From DASRZM01 sp035686365 (lineage in GTDB: Bacteria > Pseudomonadota > Gammaproteobacteria > Xanthomonadales > Xanthomonadaceae), in contig DASRZM010000102.1 of the NCBI GenBank assembly GCA_035686365.1, forward strand, positions 1 through 24,466: a stretch of 24,466 bases of DNA, written 5' to 3'. Numbering within the stretch: position 1 is the first letter of the stretch; the number at the start of each line of letters is the position of its first letter. Under the pieces are notes generated by a model that saw nothing but the letters and a program-made list of their open reading frames with translations, ran no database searches and had not been told where the DNA came from. Position numbers and translations under genes: made by a program. This document shows positions 14,971 through 21,534 of this stretch, piece after piece.

Positions 14971-16205
14971 CCGGGCCTGCCGTCGGCGCGCGGCGTCAGC
15001 CAGATCCAGCCGCAGCGCAGCGCCCAGGGCAGGAACGCGATCAGCCAGCCGAAGGCGGACAGCGCCTGCCAGGTCGCGTAGCCGGGCGCGAACTCGGAAA
15101 CGATGCGGGTGACCGCGACGATCTGTACCGCGATGAAGCCGAACCAGGCGACCCGGCTCATGGCCAGCGGGCGGCCCGAGTGTCCCAGCGTCACCCGGGT
15201 GACCATGGCCACCAGCAGGCTGCCGAAGAAGCCGATCGCCAGTGCGTGCAGCGGCGCCCGGCCCAGGATGAACTCCCCGGTCGCGGCGAACCACAGGCTC
15301 TGCGCTGCGTACAGCGCCATCGCCGCCGGCAGCCAGGCAAATCCCAGGAACAGCGCCGCCAGCAGCCCGGGCATCGGCGCGCGCGGCCACCAGTGCCACA
15401 GCAGCCATGCACCCAGCGCGAGCAGCGCGAGATCGGGCAGCCACATCCACGCGTAGGCATGGGCGAGCTCGAGCACCACGTGCCCGAATGCCGCGGCCCA
15501 GAACAGCGCCAGTGCCGGCATCGGCCGCACCACGCGGTACCCGGGAATCACGCAGCTGGCGAAGAACGGGAGCATCCGGTGGCACACCGTAAAGAACACC
15601 GGCAGCAGGAACCCGAAGCCGCCGAGCTTGATCGACGCGAAGGCGAGCCGCGCATCGCCGCCATGGGCGTAGGCCAGAAACAGCGCCAGTCCGGTCGCGC
15701 CCAGCAGCAGCGCAAAGCCGCACGAGAGCGCGTGCCAGGTTCGCCCGGCGTCCTGCCACAGGATCACGGCAAGACGCACCAGCCCGTACACCCAGCCGGC
15801 CAGCGTCAGCCACATCCCGGCGATCACCAGCGGCGGCGCCGCGAACAGTCCGATGACCGTGACCAGGTATCCGGCCAGCAGCAGTCCGCCGGCCGGAAGA
15901 AAGCCCAGCGGACCGACCGGCGCCTGGTTCATCCAGCGCGGGAACACCGTGAGCAGGAAGCCGAAGATGAACGGCGTGAACACCTGGTAGAGCATCACCA
16001 CCGCATGGGCCCAGCCGGCAGGGATCTGCGGCGCCCTCATGCCGAGCAAGTGCCAGCGCTGGTCGGCGAGCCACAGCGCCCACCAGGCCATCGCCAGCAG
16101 CAGCGCCGCGGCGCCGGCCAGGAAGGCCAGCCGGTGCGGCGCGTCCGCGAACAGGCGCAGATCGGGCCGCGTGGATGACGGCTGGGACCGGGCAATCGTT
16201 TCCAT
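14967..16205 (-). CDS. nnrS: NnrS family heme-copper membrane protein
   Basis: This 412-residue integral membrane protein has about twelve hydrophobic segments. The NnrS hallmarks are visible: VMLYQVFTPFIFGFLLTVFP near the start, FFTVCHRMLPFFASCVIPGY, PLHALAIGFFGSLLVAMVTR and VTLGHSGRPL. NnrS carries heme and copper in Rhodobacter and protects against nitrosative stress, probably by limiting damage from NO to iron-sulfur enzymes. The start is ATG 16205. It has no Shine-Dalgarno sequence; the predicted Fnr promoter places transcription start on this very A, so the mRNA may be leaderless. sirB and the decarboxylase follow as an operon. With no NO reductase here, it is the only obvious NO-defence protein in the window. 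Confidence 0.93.
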   Translation of the reverse strand: METIARSQPSSTRPDLRLFADAPHRLAFLAGAAALLLAMAWWALWLADQRWHLLGMRAPQIPAGWAHAVVMLYQVFTPFIFGFLLTVFPRWMNQAPVGPLGFLPAGGLLLAGYLVTVIGLFAAPPLVIAGMWLTLAGWVYGLVRLAVILWQDAGRTWHALSCGFALLLGATGLALFLAYAHGGDARLAFASIKLGGFGFLLPVFFTVCHRMLPFFASCVIPGYRVVRPMPALALFWAAAFGHVVLELAHAYAWMWLPDLALLALGAWLLWHWWPRAPMPGLLAALFLGFAWLPAAMALYAAQSLWFAATGEFILGRAPLHALAIGFFGSLLVAMVTRVTLGHSGRPLAMSRVAWFGFIAVQIVAVTRIVSEFAPGYATWQALSAFGWLIAFLPWALRCGWIWLTPRADGRPG

Positions 16206-16211
16206 GGCGAC

Positions 16212-16253
16212 AGTGTCGTCGCTGCGCGGTGTGCATGCTTTGATTCAGATCAG
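16212..16253 (-). promoter_or_regulatory. Fnr-type box with -10, nnrS promoter (predicted leaderless)
   Basis: The minus-strand box CTGATCTGAATCAA lies at 16253-16240, with the hexamer GACACT at 16217-16212. The box is centred exactly 41.5 bp upstream of the A of the nnrS ATG (16205), so class II activation would give a transcript that begins at the start codon. Confidence 0.7.
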
Positions 16254-16291
16254 GTGGTGCGGGGCAACCGCGCACGGGCGGCGGCCGCGCC

Positions 16292-16354
16292 TCAGCCCCT
16301 CTCCCGGGTTAGCAGCGCAGCCAGGCCCAGCCAGAGTTTCTTCGTGGTGCTCAT
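16292..16354 (-). pseudogene. Promoter-bearing 5' remnant, NO-reductase-like (NorB/NorZ) N-terminus
   Basis: This 20-codon ORF begins MSTTKKLWLGLAALL and then ends TRERG-stop. A short K-rich tail followed by LW-L-hydrophobic is how quinol-type NO reductases begin, as I recall; several other membrane proteins start similarly, so the identity is tentative. The ORF has its own Fnr box and -10 (16385-16426) with a 24-nt leader, as a functional gene would. Downstream there is only about 40 bp before the nnrS promoter, so the body of the gene seems to have been deleted. It could alternatively be a genuine small leader peptide. Confidence 0.45.
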
Positions 16355-16384
16355 GACCGCGGTTCCGGTTGAAAATCGGCGCGG

Positions 16385-16426
16385 AATGTCGGCGAAGCCG
16401 GATTCGGGCGCCCTGATCCGGGTCAA
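16385..16426 (-). promoter_or_regulatory. Fnr-type box with -10 upstream of the truncated ORF
   Basis: The plus strand reads CTGATCCGGGTCAA at 16413-16426. On the minus strand the hexamer GACATT lies at 16390-16385, at exactly the spacing seen for nnrS (GACACT). This orientation points to the remnant at 16292-16354. Alternatively the box could be a second, upstream site (36 bp away) for the divergent Cds1-like gene. Confidence 0.58.
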
Positions 16427-16448
16427 ATCGTGCCGAATCCGGGGTGGC

Positions 16449-16490
16449 TTGACGTCGGTCAATCCCCCGCGGCCCGAACCGCGCCACGCT
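16449..16490 (+). promoter_or_regulatory. Fnr/Dnr-type box with -10, Cds1-like gene promoter
   Basis: TTGACGTCGGTCAA lies at 16449-16462, with the -10-like hexamer CACGCT at 16485-16490. The box is centred 41.5 bp before a predicted start at 16497, leaving a leader of only seven bases before the ATG at 16504. Confidence 0.68.
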
Positions 16491-16503
16491 TCGTGCATCG
16501 CCC

Positions 16504-17706
16504 ATGGATGCAGACGCCATGACTTCGCCACGTCGATGGCTGGCAGGCGCCGTCGAGACGCTGGCCGCCGAGGCGCGCAGGTCGGCCGACACCCACCTGC
16601 TGCGCCTGGACCTGCCGGGATTTCCCGGGATCTCCCTGTACCTGAAGGACGAGTCGGTGCACCCGACCGGCAGCCTCAAGCACCGGCTGGCGCGCTCGCT
16701 GTTCCTGTATGGACTGTGCAACGGCTGGATCCGCGAAGGTCGCTGCCTGGTCGAGGCCTCCAGCGGCAACACGGCGGTCTCGGAAGCCTACTTCGCCCGG
16801 CTGCTCGGACTGGAACTGGTGGCCGTGGTCCCGGTGGGTACCTCGCCGGAGAAGCTGGCCCTGATCGAATCCTTCGGCGGCAGCTGCGACTTCGTCGCCG
16901 GCACGGACATCTATGCCGAAGCCGAGCGCGTCGCCGCGCAGCGGCAGGGGCACTACCTGGACCAGTTCACCTATGCCGAGCGCGCCACCGACTGGCGCGG
17001 CAACAACAACATCGCCGAGTCGATCTTCGAGCAGATGGCGCTGGAAGCGCACCCGCACCCGCGCTGGATCGTCGTGCCGGCCGGAACCGGCGGCACCTCG
17101 GCGACGATCGGACGCTACGTGCGCTACATCGGTGCGCCCACCCAGGTGTGCGTGGTCGATCCGGAAAACTCGGTGTTCTTCGACGCCTACGCCGGCGGCG
17201 ACCTTGCCTTGCAGTCCAGTCACTGCTCGCGGATCGAGGGCATCGGGCGGCCGCGCGTGGAACCTTCGTTCCTGCCCGAGGTGGTCGACCGCATGCTCAG
17301 GGTTCCCGACGCCGCCACGGTGGCGGCGCTGCCGCTGCTCGAGCGCTGGCTGGGGCGGCGCTGCGGCGGCTCCACCGGCACCGGCGTGGTCGGTGCCTTG
17401 CGCCTGATGTGCCGGATGCGCGAATCGGACGAAAATGGTGCCGTGGTCACCCTGATCGGAGACGGCGGCGAGCGATACGCCGGTACCTGCTACGACCCGG
17501 CCTGGATCGCTGCGCAGGGCCTGGATCCCGGGCCCTGGAGCTCGACGCTGGAGGCGGTGGCCGCGGGCGCGCGCTGGCCCGCGGGTCAGGAACTGCCGAC
17601 GGCGGCGCGCGGATCGCCGCATCCAGCGCCGGCCGACCGGAGCCGCGCGGAGCGAGGCCGCCCGGTGCGCGGCGCGGCCCTCGCGGGGGAGGCTGGACGG
17701 AGGTAG
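16504..17706 (+). CDS. Cysteine synthase-fold PLP enzyme, Cds1-like (cysteine desulfhydrase candidate)
   Basis: This 400-residue fold-type II PLP enzyme has the Schiff-base lysine K59 in HPTGSLKHRLARSLF, the substrate loop EASSGNTAVSEAYFARLLG and the phosphate cup PAGTGGTSATIGRYVRY. These match the PLP-dependent cysteine synthase family that includes mycobacterial Cds1, which releases H2S from cysteine; a CysK or cystathionine-synthase-like reaction cannot be excluded. The final ~45 residues are Ala/Arg/Gly-rich and look like an unconserved extension. The ATG at 16504 lies about seven bases after the predicted transcription start and lacks a Shine-Dalgarno site; the ATG at 16519 is an alternative. 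Fnr-type control beside denitrification genes suggests anaerobic sulfide production or cysteine turnover. Confidence 0.82.
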   Translation: MDADAMTSPRRWLAGAVETLAAEARRSADTHLLRLDLPGFPGISLYLKDESVHPTGSLKHRLARSLFLYGLCNGWIREGRCLVEASSGNTAVSEAYFARLLGLELVAVVPVGTSPEKLALIESFGGSCDFVAGTDIYAEAERVAAQRQGHYLDQFTYAERATDWRGNNNIAESIFEQMALEAHPHPRWIVVPAGTGGTSATIGRYVRYIGAPTQVCVVDPENSVFFDAYAGGDLALQSSHCSRIEGIGRPRVEPSFLPEVVDRMLRVPDAATVAALPLLERWLGRRCGGSTGTGVVGALRLMCRMRESDENGAVVTLIGDGGERYAGTCYDPAWIAAQGLDPGPWSSTLEAVAAGARWPAGQELPTAARGSPHPAPADRSRAERGRPVRGAALAGEAGRR

Positions 17707-17786
17707 CCGGGTCACGCAGGCCTCCCACCCCGAGCAGGCCGCGCCGCCTTGGGCGAAAATGACACGGCCGCAAACCCGGAGCCGCC

Positions 17787-18644
17787 ATGAACGACACCCT
17801 CTCGCATTCGCGCAGCGTGCGCCGCGTAATCCGCGGCACGGCGACCTCGGACGGCGCCGGTGTGCGGCTCACCCGCGTGATCGGGTCGCCGCAGTTGCCG
17901 GATCTGGATCCGTTCCTGCTGCTGGACGAGTTCGGCACCGACCGCGCCCAGGACTACGTCGGCGGTTTCCCGGACCATCCGCACCGCGGGTTCGAGACCG
18001 TCACCTACATGCTCGACGGGCGCATGCGCCACCGCGACAACCACGGCAACGAGGGGCTGCTGGTGCCCGGCGCGGTGCAATGGATGACCGCTGGCCGCGG
18101 CATCGTGCACTCGGAGATGCCTGAGCAGGAACACGGCCGGATGCGCGGCTTCCAGCTCTGGGTCAACCTCCCGGCGAAGGACAAGATGACCGCGCCGCGC
18201 TACCAGGAGCTGGGCCCGGAGCGCATTCCGGTGCTGGAGCCGGCGCAGGGCATCCGCCTGAAGCTGATCGCGGGCCGCATCGGCGAGGTCGCCGGGCCGA
18301 TCGTGCAACCGGCCACCGACCCGCTGTACGTGGATGCGCACCTTCGCGCAGGTGCGCGCGTCGAGCTGGCGGTGCCGGAAGGTCACACCGCGTTCGTGTT
18401 CGTCTACGAAGGTGCCGCGCGCGTGGGCGAGGGCACGGAAGCCGCCACCGTGGCGGCTCGGGAACTGGCGGTGCTGGACGCGGGCAACCGGATCGTGCTC
18501 GAGGGCCGCGAAGCCGATACCCGCGCGATCGTCGTGGCCGGACGCCCGCTGCACGAGCCGGTGGCACGCCACGGCCCGTTCGTGATGAACACGCGCGAGG
18601 AGATCATGCAGGCGGTCGACGATTTCCGCGCCGGCCGCTTCTGA
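17787..18644 (+). CDS. Pirin family cupin protein
   Basis: This 285-residue two-cupin protein is of normal pirin length. The N-terminal domain has the metal site: H64 and H66 in FPDHPHRGFETVTYMLDG, and H108 and E110 in GRGIVHSEMPE, the iron ligands of pirins. GFQLWVNLPAKDKM and RIGEVAGPI are also typical. Bacterial pirins include quercetin dioxygenases and redox-linked modulators; the role here is unknown. The ATG at 17787 follows a CGGAG site. It is 80 bp downstream of the Cds1-like gene on the same strand and could share its transcript. It converges with the second fnr paralogue, with only 31 bp between stops. Confidence 0.93.
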   Translation: MNDTLSHSRSVRRVIRGTATSDGAGVRLTRVIGSPQLPDLDPFLLLDEFGTDRAQDYVGGFPDHPHRGFETVTYMLDGRMRHRDNHGNEGLLVPGAVQWMTAGRGIVHSEMPEQEHGRMRGFQLWVNLPAKDKMTAPRYQELGPERIPVLEPAQGIRLKLIAGRIGEVAGPIVQPATDPLYVDAHLRAGARVELAVPEGHTAFVFVYEGAARVGEGTEAATVAARELAVLDAGNRIVLEGREADTRAIVVAGRPLHEPVARHGPFVMNTREEIMQAVDDFRAGRF

Positions 18645-18675
18645 CGCTGTACTTTCCCGTCCGTCGTGGCAGGAC

Positions 18676-19425
18676 TCAGTCGCGCAGCACAGGCTGCGCC
18701 AGCGCCTGGAGCCTGGCCAGGTCCGTCAGTTCCACCTCGCGCCGGTCGATCCGGATCAGTCCGTCGCTGCGGAAACGGCGCAGCACGCGGCTGACGGTTT
18801 CCGGCGCCAGGCGCAGGTAATTGGCGATGTCGGTCCGCGCCATCGACAGCGTGAAGCGTGTGGGCGAGAAACCGCGCGCGGCATAGCGGCGGGACAGACC
18901 GAGCACGAATGCCGCCATGCGCTCGTCGGCCGAGAAGTCGCCGGCCAGCAGCGCCGCCTTGTCGATGTCGCGGCTGAGCAGGCGGAACAGCTGCGCCTGC
19001 AGCCCCGGCAGCCGCGTCGCCAGGGTCGCCATTGCCGGGAACGAGAACCGGCACAACGTCACCGTATCCAGCGCCAGCGCATTGCACGGATAGCGCGAGG
19101 CATGGATCGCGTTCAGGCCGATCACCTCCCCGGGCAGGAAGAAGCCGAGCACCTGCTCGCGCCCATGGCTGTCCACGACGTAGGTTTTCACGGTGCCGGC
19201 ACGCACCGCGGCGATCGCCGTGAACGGGTCGCCCTCGCGGAACAGGTGCTCGCCTGCGTGGAACGGACCGATGTGCTCGACCAGGCAGTGCAGTTCGTGC
19301 AGCTGTGCCTTTTCCAGGCCCTCGGCCACGCAGACCGGGGCGAAGGCGCAGGTACTGCAGAAGCGGAATTCGTCACCGTCGTCGGCAATCGGCGCGGGCC
19401 GGACGTGACTGGCCGCGGTCCTCAC
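18676..19425 (-). CDS. Fnr/Anr-type oxygen-sensing regulator, paralogue 2
   Basis: This 249-residue Crp/Fnr regulator has an N-terminal C23-x2-C26-x5-C32 and C125 in TVTLCRFSF, again the full [4Fe-4S] ligand set. The recognition helix reads APETVSRVLRRFRSDG, with the same E-xx-SR contacts as paralogue 1, so both could read the same TTGAT-type boxes. The start is GTG at 19425, with a textbook GGAGG five bases upstream; GTG at 19446, one base after the hemN stop, is the alternative. It lies 22 bp downstream of hemN and should share its Fnr-type promoter, a feed-forward or autoregulatory loop. Dnr-type NO sensors lack these cysteines, so oxygen rather than NO is the likely signal. Confidence 0.9.
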   Translation of the reverse strand: MRTAASHVRPAPIADDGDEFRFCSTCAFAPVCVAEGLEKAQLHELHCLVEHIGPFHAGEHLFREGDPFTAIAAVRAGTVKTYVVDSHGREQVLGFFLPGEVIGLNAIHASRYPCNALALDTVTLCRFSFPAMATLATRLPGLQAQLFRLLSRDIDKAALLAGDFSADERMAAFVLGLSRRYAARGFSPTRFTLSMARTDIANYLRLAPETVSRVLRRFRSDGLIRIDRREVELTDLARLQALAQPVLRD

Positions 19426-19447
19426 CGCGACCTCCGGTTCGGGCACC

Positions 19448-20872
19448 TCAGATCGCCCGCGAATAGCGGGCCACGGGCGCTGCCGGTTGTTCCAGGTAAT
19501 GATCGAAGCACATCGCAATGATACGCAGCAGGAGCCGTCCGCGAGCGGTCGCTTCGATCCGGCCCGGCTCGATCGTGACCAGACCGTCCTGGACCAGTGG
19601 CTGCACCTGCGCCAGTGACGAGGCGAAGTAGTCATGGAAATCGATCGCGTGGCGGTCCTCGAAGGCGACGATGTCGACGGCGGCGTTGCACATGAGCTCG
19701 TCGATCAGGTCGGCGCGGACAATGTCGTCGGCGCTCAGGGCCAGGCCGCGCGCGATCGGCAGTTCGCCGGCGTCCAGCGCAGCCTGGTAGTGCGGCAGGT
19801 CCTTGTGATTCTGCGCGTAGGCATCGCCGATGCGGCTGATCGCGCTCACCCCCATCCCGATCAGATCGCAGTCCGCATGCGTGGTGTAGCCCATGAAGTT
19901 GCGGTGCAGCGCGCCGTGGTGCTGCGCGCGCGCCAGCTCGTCGCCCGGAAGTGCGAAATGGTCCATGCCGATATACACGTAGCCGGCGGCTCCCAGGCGC
20001 TCGACCGCCAGCTCCAGCAGCCCCAGTTTGGCGGCAGGATCGGGCAGGTCCTCGGCGCGGATGCGGGTCTGGCCGCGGAACATCTCGGGCAGGTGGGCGT
20101 AGCTGTAGACCGCGAGCCGGTCCGGCCGCATCCCGACCACCGTGTCCAGGGTGCGGGCGAAACCCTCGCGGGTCTGTTTCGGGAGGCCGTAGATCAGGTC
20201 GACGTTGACCGAGCGCATGCCGGCCTCGCGGCAGGCGTCGATGACCTCCCGGGTCTGCTGCACGCTCTGGACGCGGTTGACCGCGCGCTGCACGTCCGGA
20301 TCGAAGTCCTGGACGCCGAAGCTCGCCCGGTTCAGGCCGAACCCGGCCAGCGACCGGATCGCGTCCGGATCGACCGTGCGCGGATCGATCTCGATCGAGA
20401 AGTCGCGGTCGGCCCGCGAGCTGAAGTGGAAATGGCGGCCGATCGTCTCGATCAGCTCGCCCAGGTCGGCGGACTCCAGGAAGTTCGGCGTGCCGCCGCC
20501 GAAGTGCAGCTGCACGACGTCGCGGTCGCGGTCGACCAGCGGCGCCACCAGGTCGATTTCCCGGTACAGCCGTGCCAGGTACGCCTCGGCGCGGCCGTAG
20601 TCGCGCGTGATGATGCGGTTGCAGCCGCAGTAGAAGCACGGGCTGAAGCAGAACGGCACGTGCACGTACACCGACACCGGGGCCGGGATCGGCGGCTCGT
20701 TGCTGCGGCGCACGTGCATGCGGAACTGGTCGGCCCCGAAGCCGCTGTGGAAGTGCGGCGCGGTGGGGTAGGACGTGTAGCGCGGACCGGGGCGGTCGCA
20801 GCGGGCCAGCAGCTCGCGGTCGAAGATGACGTTGGCGGTGGTCATCGGCAGGGTGGGCGCGCTCGTCCTCAT
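19448..20872 (-). CDS. hemN: Oxygen-independent coproporphyrinogen III oxidase
   Basis: This 474-residue radical-SAM enzyme converts coproporphyrinogen III to protoporphyrinogen IX without oxygen, supplying heme in anoxia. The cluster motif C75-xxx-C79-xx-C82 is in VHVPFCFSPCFYCGC, followed by LHFGGGTPNFL, SIEIDPRTVD, NRASFGVQDFDPDVQRAVNR and NVDLIYGLPKQT, all standard HemN. The length fits E. coli HemN (457). Candidate starts are 20896, 20872 and 20845; the first lies inside the predicted promoter. The ATG at 20872 is within one base of the predicted transcript start (leaderless), and 20845 would also suit homologues but lacks a ribosome site. fnr paralogue 2 follows in the same operon; lptE diverges. 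Confidence 0.96.
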   Translation of the reverse strand: MRTSAPTLPMTTANVIFDRELLARCDRPGPRYTSYPTAPHFHSGFGADQFRMHVRRSNEPPIPAPVSVYVHVPFCFSPCFYCGCNRIITRDYGRAEAYLARLYREIDLVAPLVDRDRDVVQLHFGGGTPNFLESADLGELIETIGRHFHFSSRADRDFSIEIDPRTVDPDAIRSLAGFGLNRASFGVQDFDPDVQRAVNRVQSVQQTREVIDACREAGMRSVNVDLIYGLPKQTREGFARTLDTVVGMRPDRLAVYSYAHLPEMFRGQTRIRAEDLPDPAAKLGLLELAVERLGAAGYVYIGMDHFALPGDELARAQHHGALHRNFMGYTTHADCDLIGMGVSAISRIGDAYAQNHKDLPHYQAALDAGELPIARGLALSADDIVRADLIDELMCNAAVDIVAFEDRHAIDFHDYFASSLAQVQPLVQDGLVTIEPGRIEATARGRLLLRIIAMCFDHYLEQPAAPVARYSRAI

Positions 20873-20879
20873 GGGCTCG

Positions 20880-20921
20880 ACGATAGGGCCCGGCACGGCC
20901 GGGCGCCTTGATCGTGGTCAA
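20880..20921 (-). promoter_or_regulatory. Fnr-type box with -10, hemN promoter
   Basis: TTGATCGTGGTCAA lies at 20908-20921. The minus-strand hexamer TATCGT at 20885-20880 is the same hexamer as at usp. The box centre is 41.5 bp from 20873, one base before the hemN ATG at 20872, so the mRNA is predicted to have no leader. Confidence 0.78.
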
Positions 20922-20995
20922 TCCCGGCCGACTCGCAGCCGCGCCTGGCCCGGCGTCAGGGGGGTGCGCCTGCACATCCGGTGCGCCGGTGCCGG

Positions 20996-21001
20996 TATGC
21001 T
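20996..21001 (+). promoter_or_regulatory. Candidate -10 of the lptE-rlmH operon
   Basis: TATGCT, 28 bp before the lptE ATG, is the best -10-like hexamer between hemN and lptE. No good -35 is visible. A promoter is expected here because leuS no longer adjoins this operon. Confidence 0.3.
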
Positions 21002-21029
21002 TGCCGGCGCCGAACCAAGCGAGGGTCCG

Positions 21030-21530
21030 ATGCGCGCCCGATTTCCGACACTGAGACTGGTCCCGATCCTGTGCTTCGCCGCGGCGATGGCCGCTTGCGG
21101 CTTCCAGCTGCGCGGCGAAGCCGAACTGCCCCCGGAACTGGGACGGGTGCGGCTGGAAGTGGCCGATCCGTTCAGCCCGCTGGCACGGGACCTGGGCAAT
21201 GCCCTGCGCAGGTCCGGGTCGACTCTGACCGACCAGGCCGACGCGGCCGCGCTGCGCATCCGGGTCGATGTGCTGGGCACCCTGCCGCTGACGGTGGGCG
21301 TCACCGGCCGTGTCCAGGAATACGTGCTGCGCTACCAGGTGGAGTTCGAGGTGATCGCCGCCGACGGCCGCGTGCTGCTGCCGCGCCAGCGCATCGAGCT
21401 CTCGCGCGAGTTCAGCTTCGACACCGCGCAGGCGATCGGCTCGCCGGCCGAGGAGGAGACCATGCGCGAGGAATTGCGGCGCGAAATGGTGCAGGCGATC
21501 ATGCGGCGGCTGGAGCAGGCGCGGACCTGA
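21030..21530 (+). CDS. lptE: LPS-assembly lipoprotein LptE
   Basis: This 166-residue lipoprotein has a signal ending AMAACGFQLRG, so Cys20-21 becomes the lipidated N-terminus. CGFQLRG followed by an LPPELGRVRLE strand and YVLRYQVEFEV is the usual LptE (RlpB) pattern. LptE plugs the LptD barrel and helps insert lipopolysaccharide in the outer membrane. The ATG at 21030 has GCGAGGG upstream, and only this start puts the lipobox at the normal distance. It begins the lptE-holA-nadD-rsfS-rlmH run; its usual upstream partner leuS is 15 kb away. Confidence 0.94.
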   Translation: MRARFPTLRLVPILCFAAAMAACGFQLRGEAELPPELGRVRLEVADPFSPLARDLGNALRRSGSTLTDQADAAALRIRVDVLGTLPLTVGVTGRVQEYVLRYQVEFEVIAADGRVLLPRQRIELSREFSFDTAQAIGSPAEEETMREELRREMVQAIMRRLEQART

Positions 21531-21534
21531 GCCG

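Noticed and set aside
14907..16178. 423-codon plus-strand frame opposite nnrS
   Set aside because: Gln/Arg/Pro-rich antisense of a hydrophobic membrane protein, a typical artefact.
17580..17706. Possible frameshift in the Cds1-like gene causing its odd Ala/Arg-rich C-terminus
   Set aside because: No conserved continuation was found in the other frames; an unconserved extension is the simpler reading.
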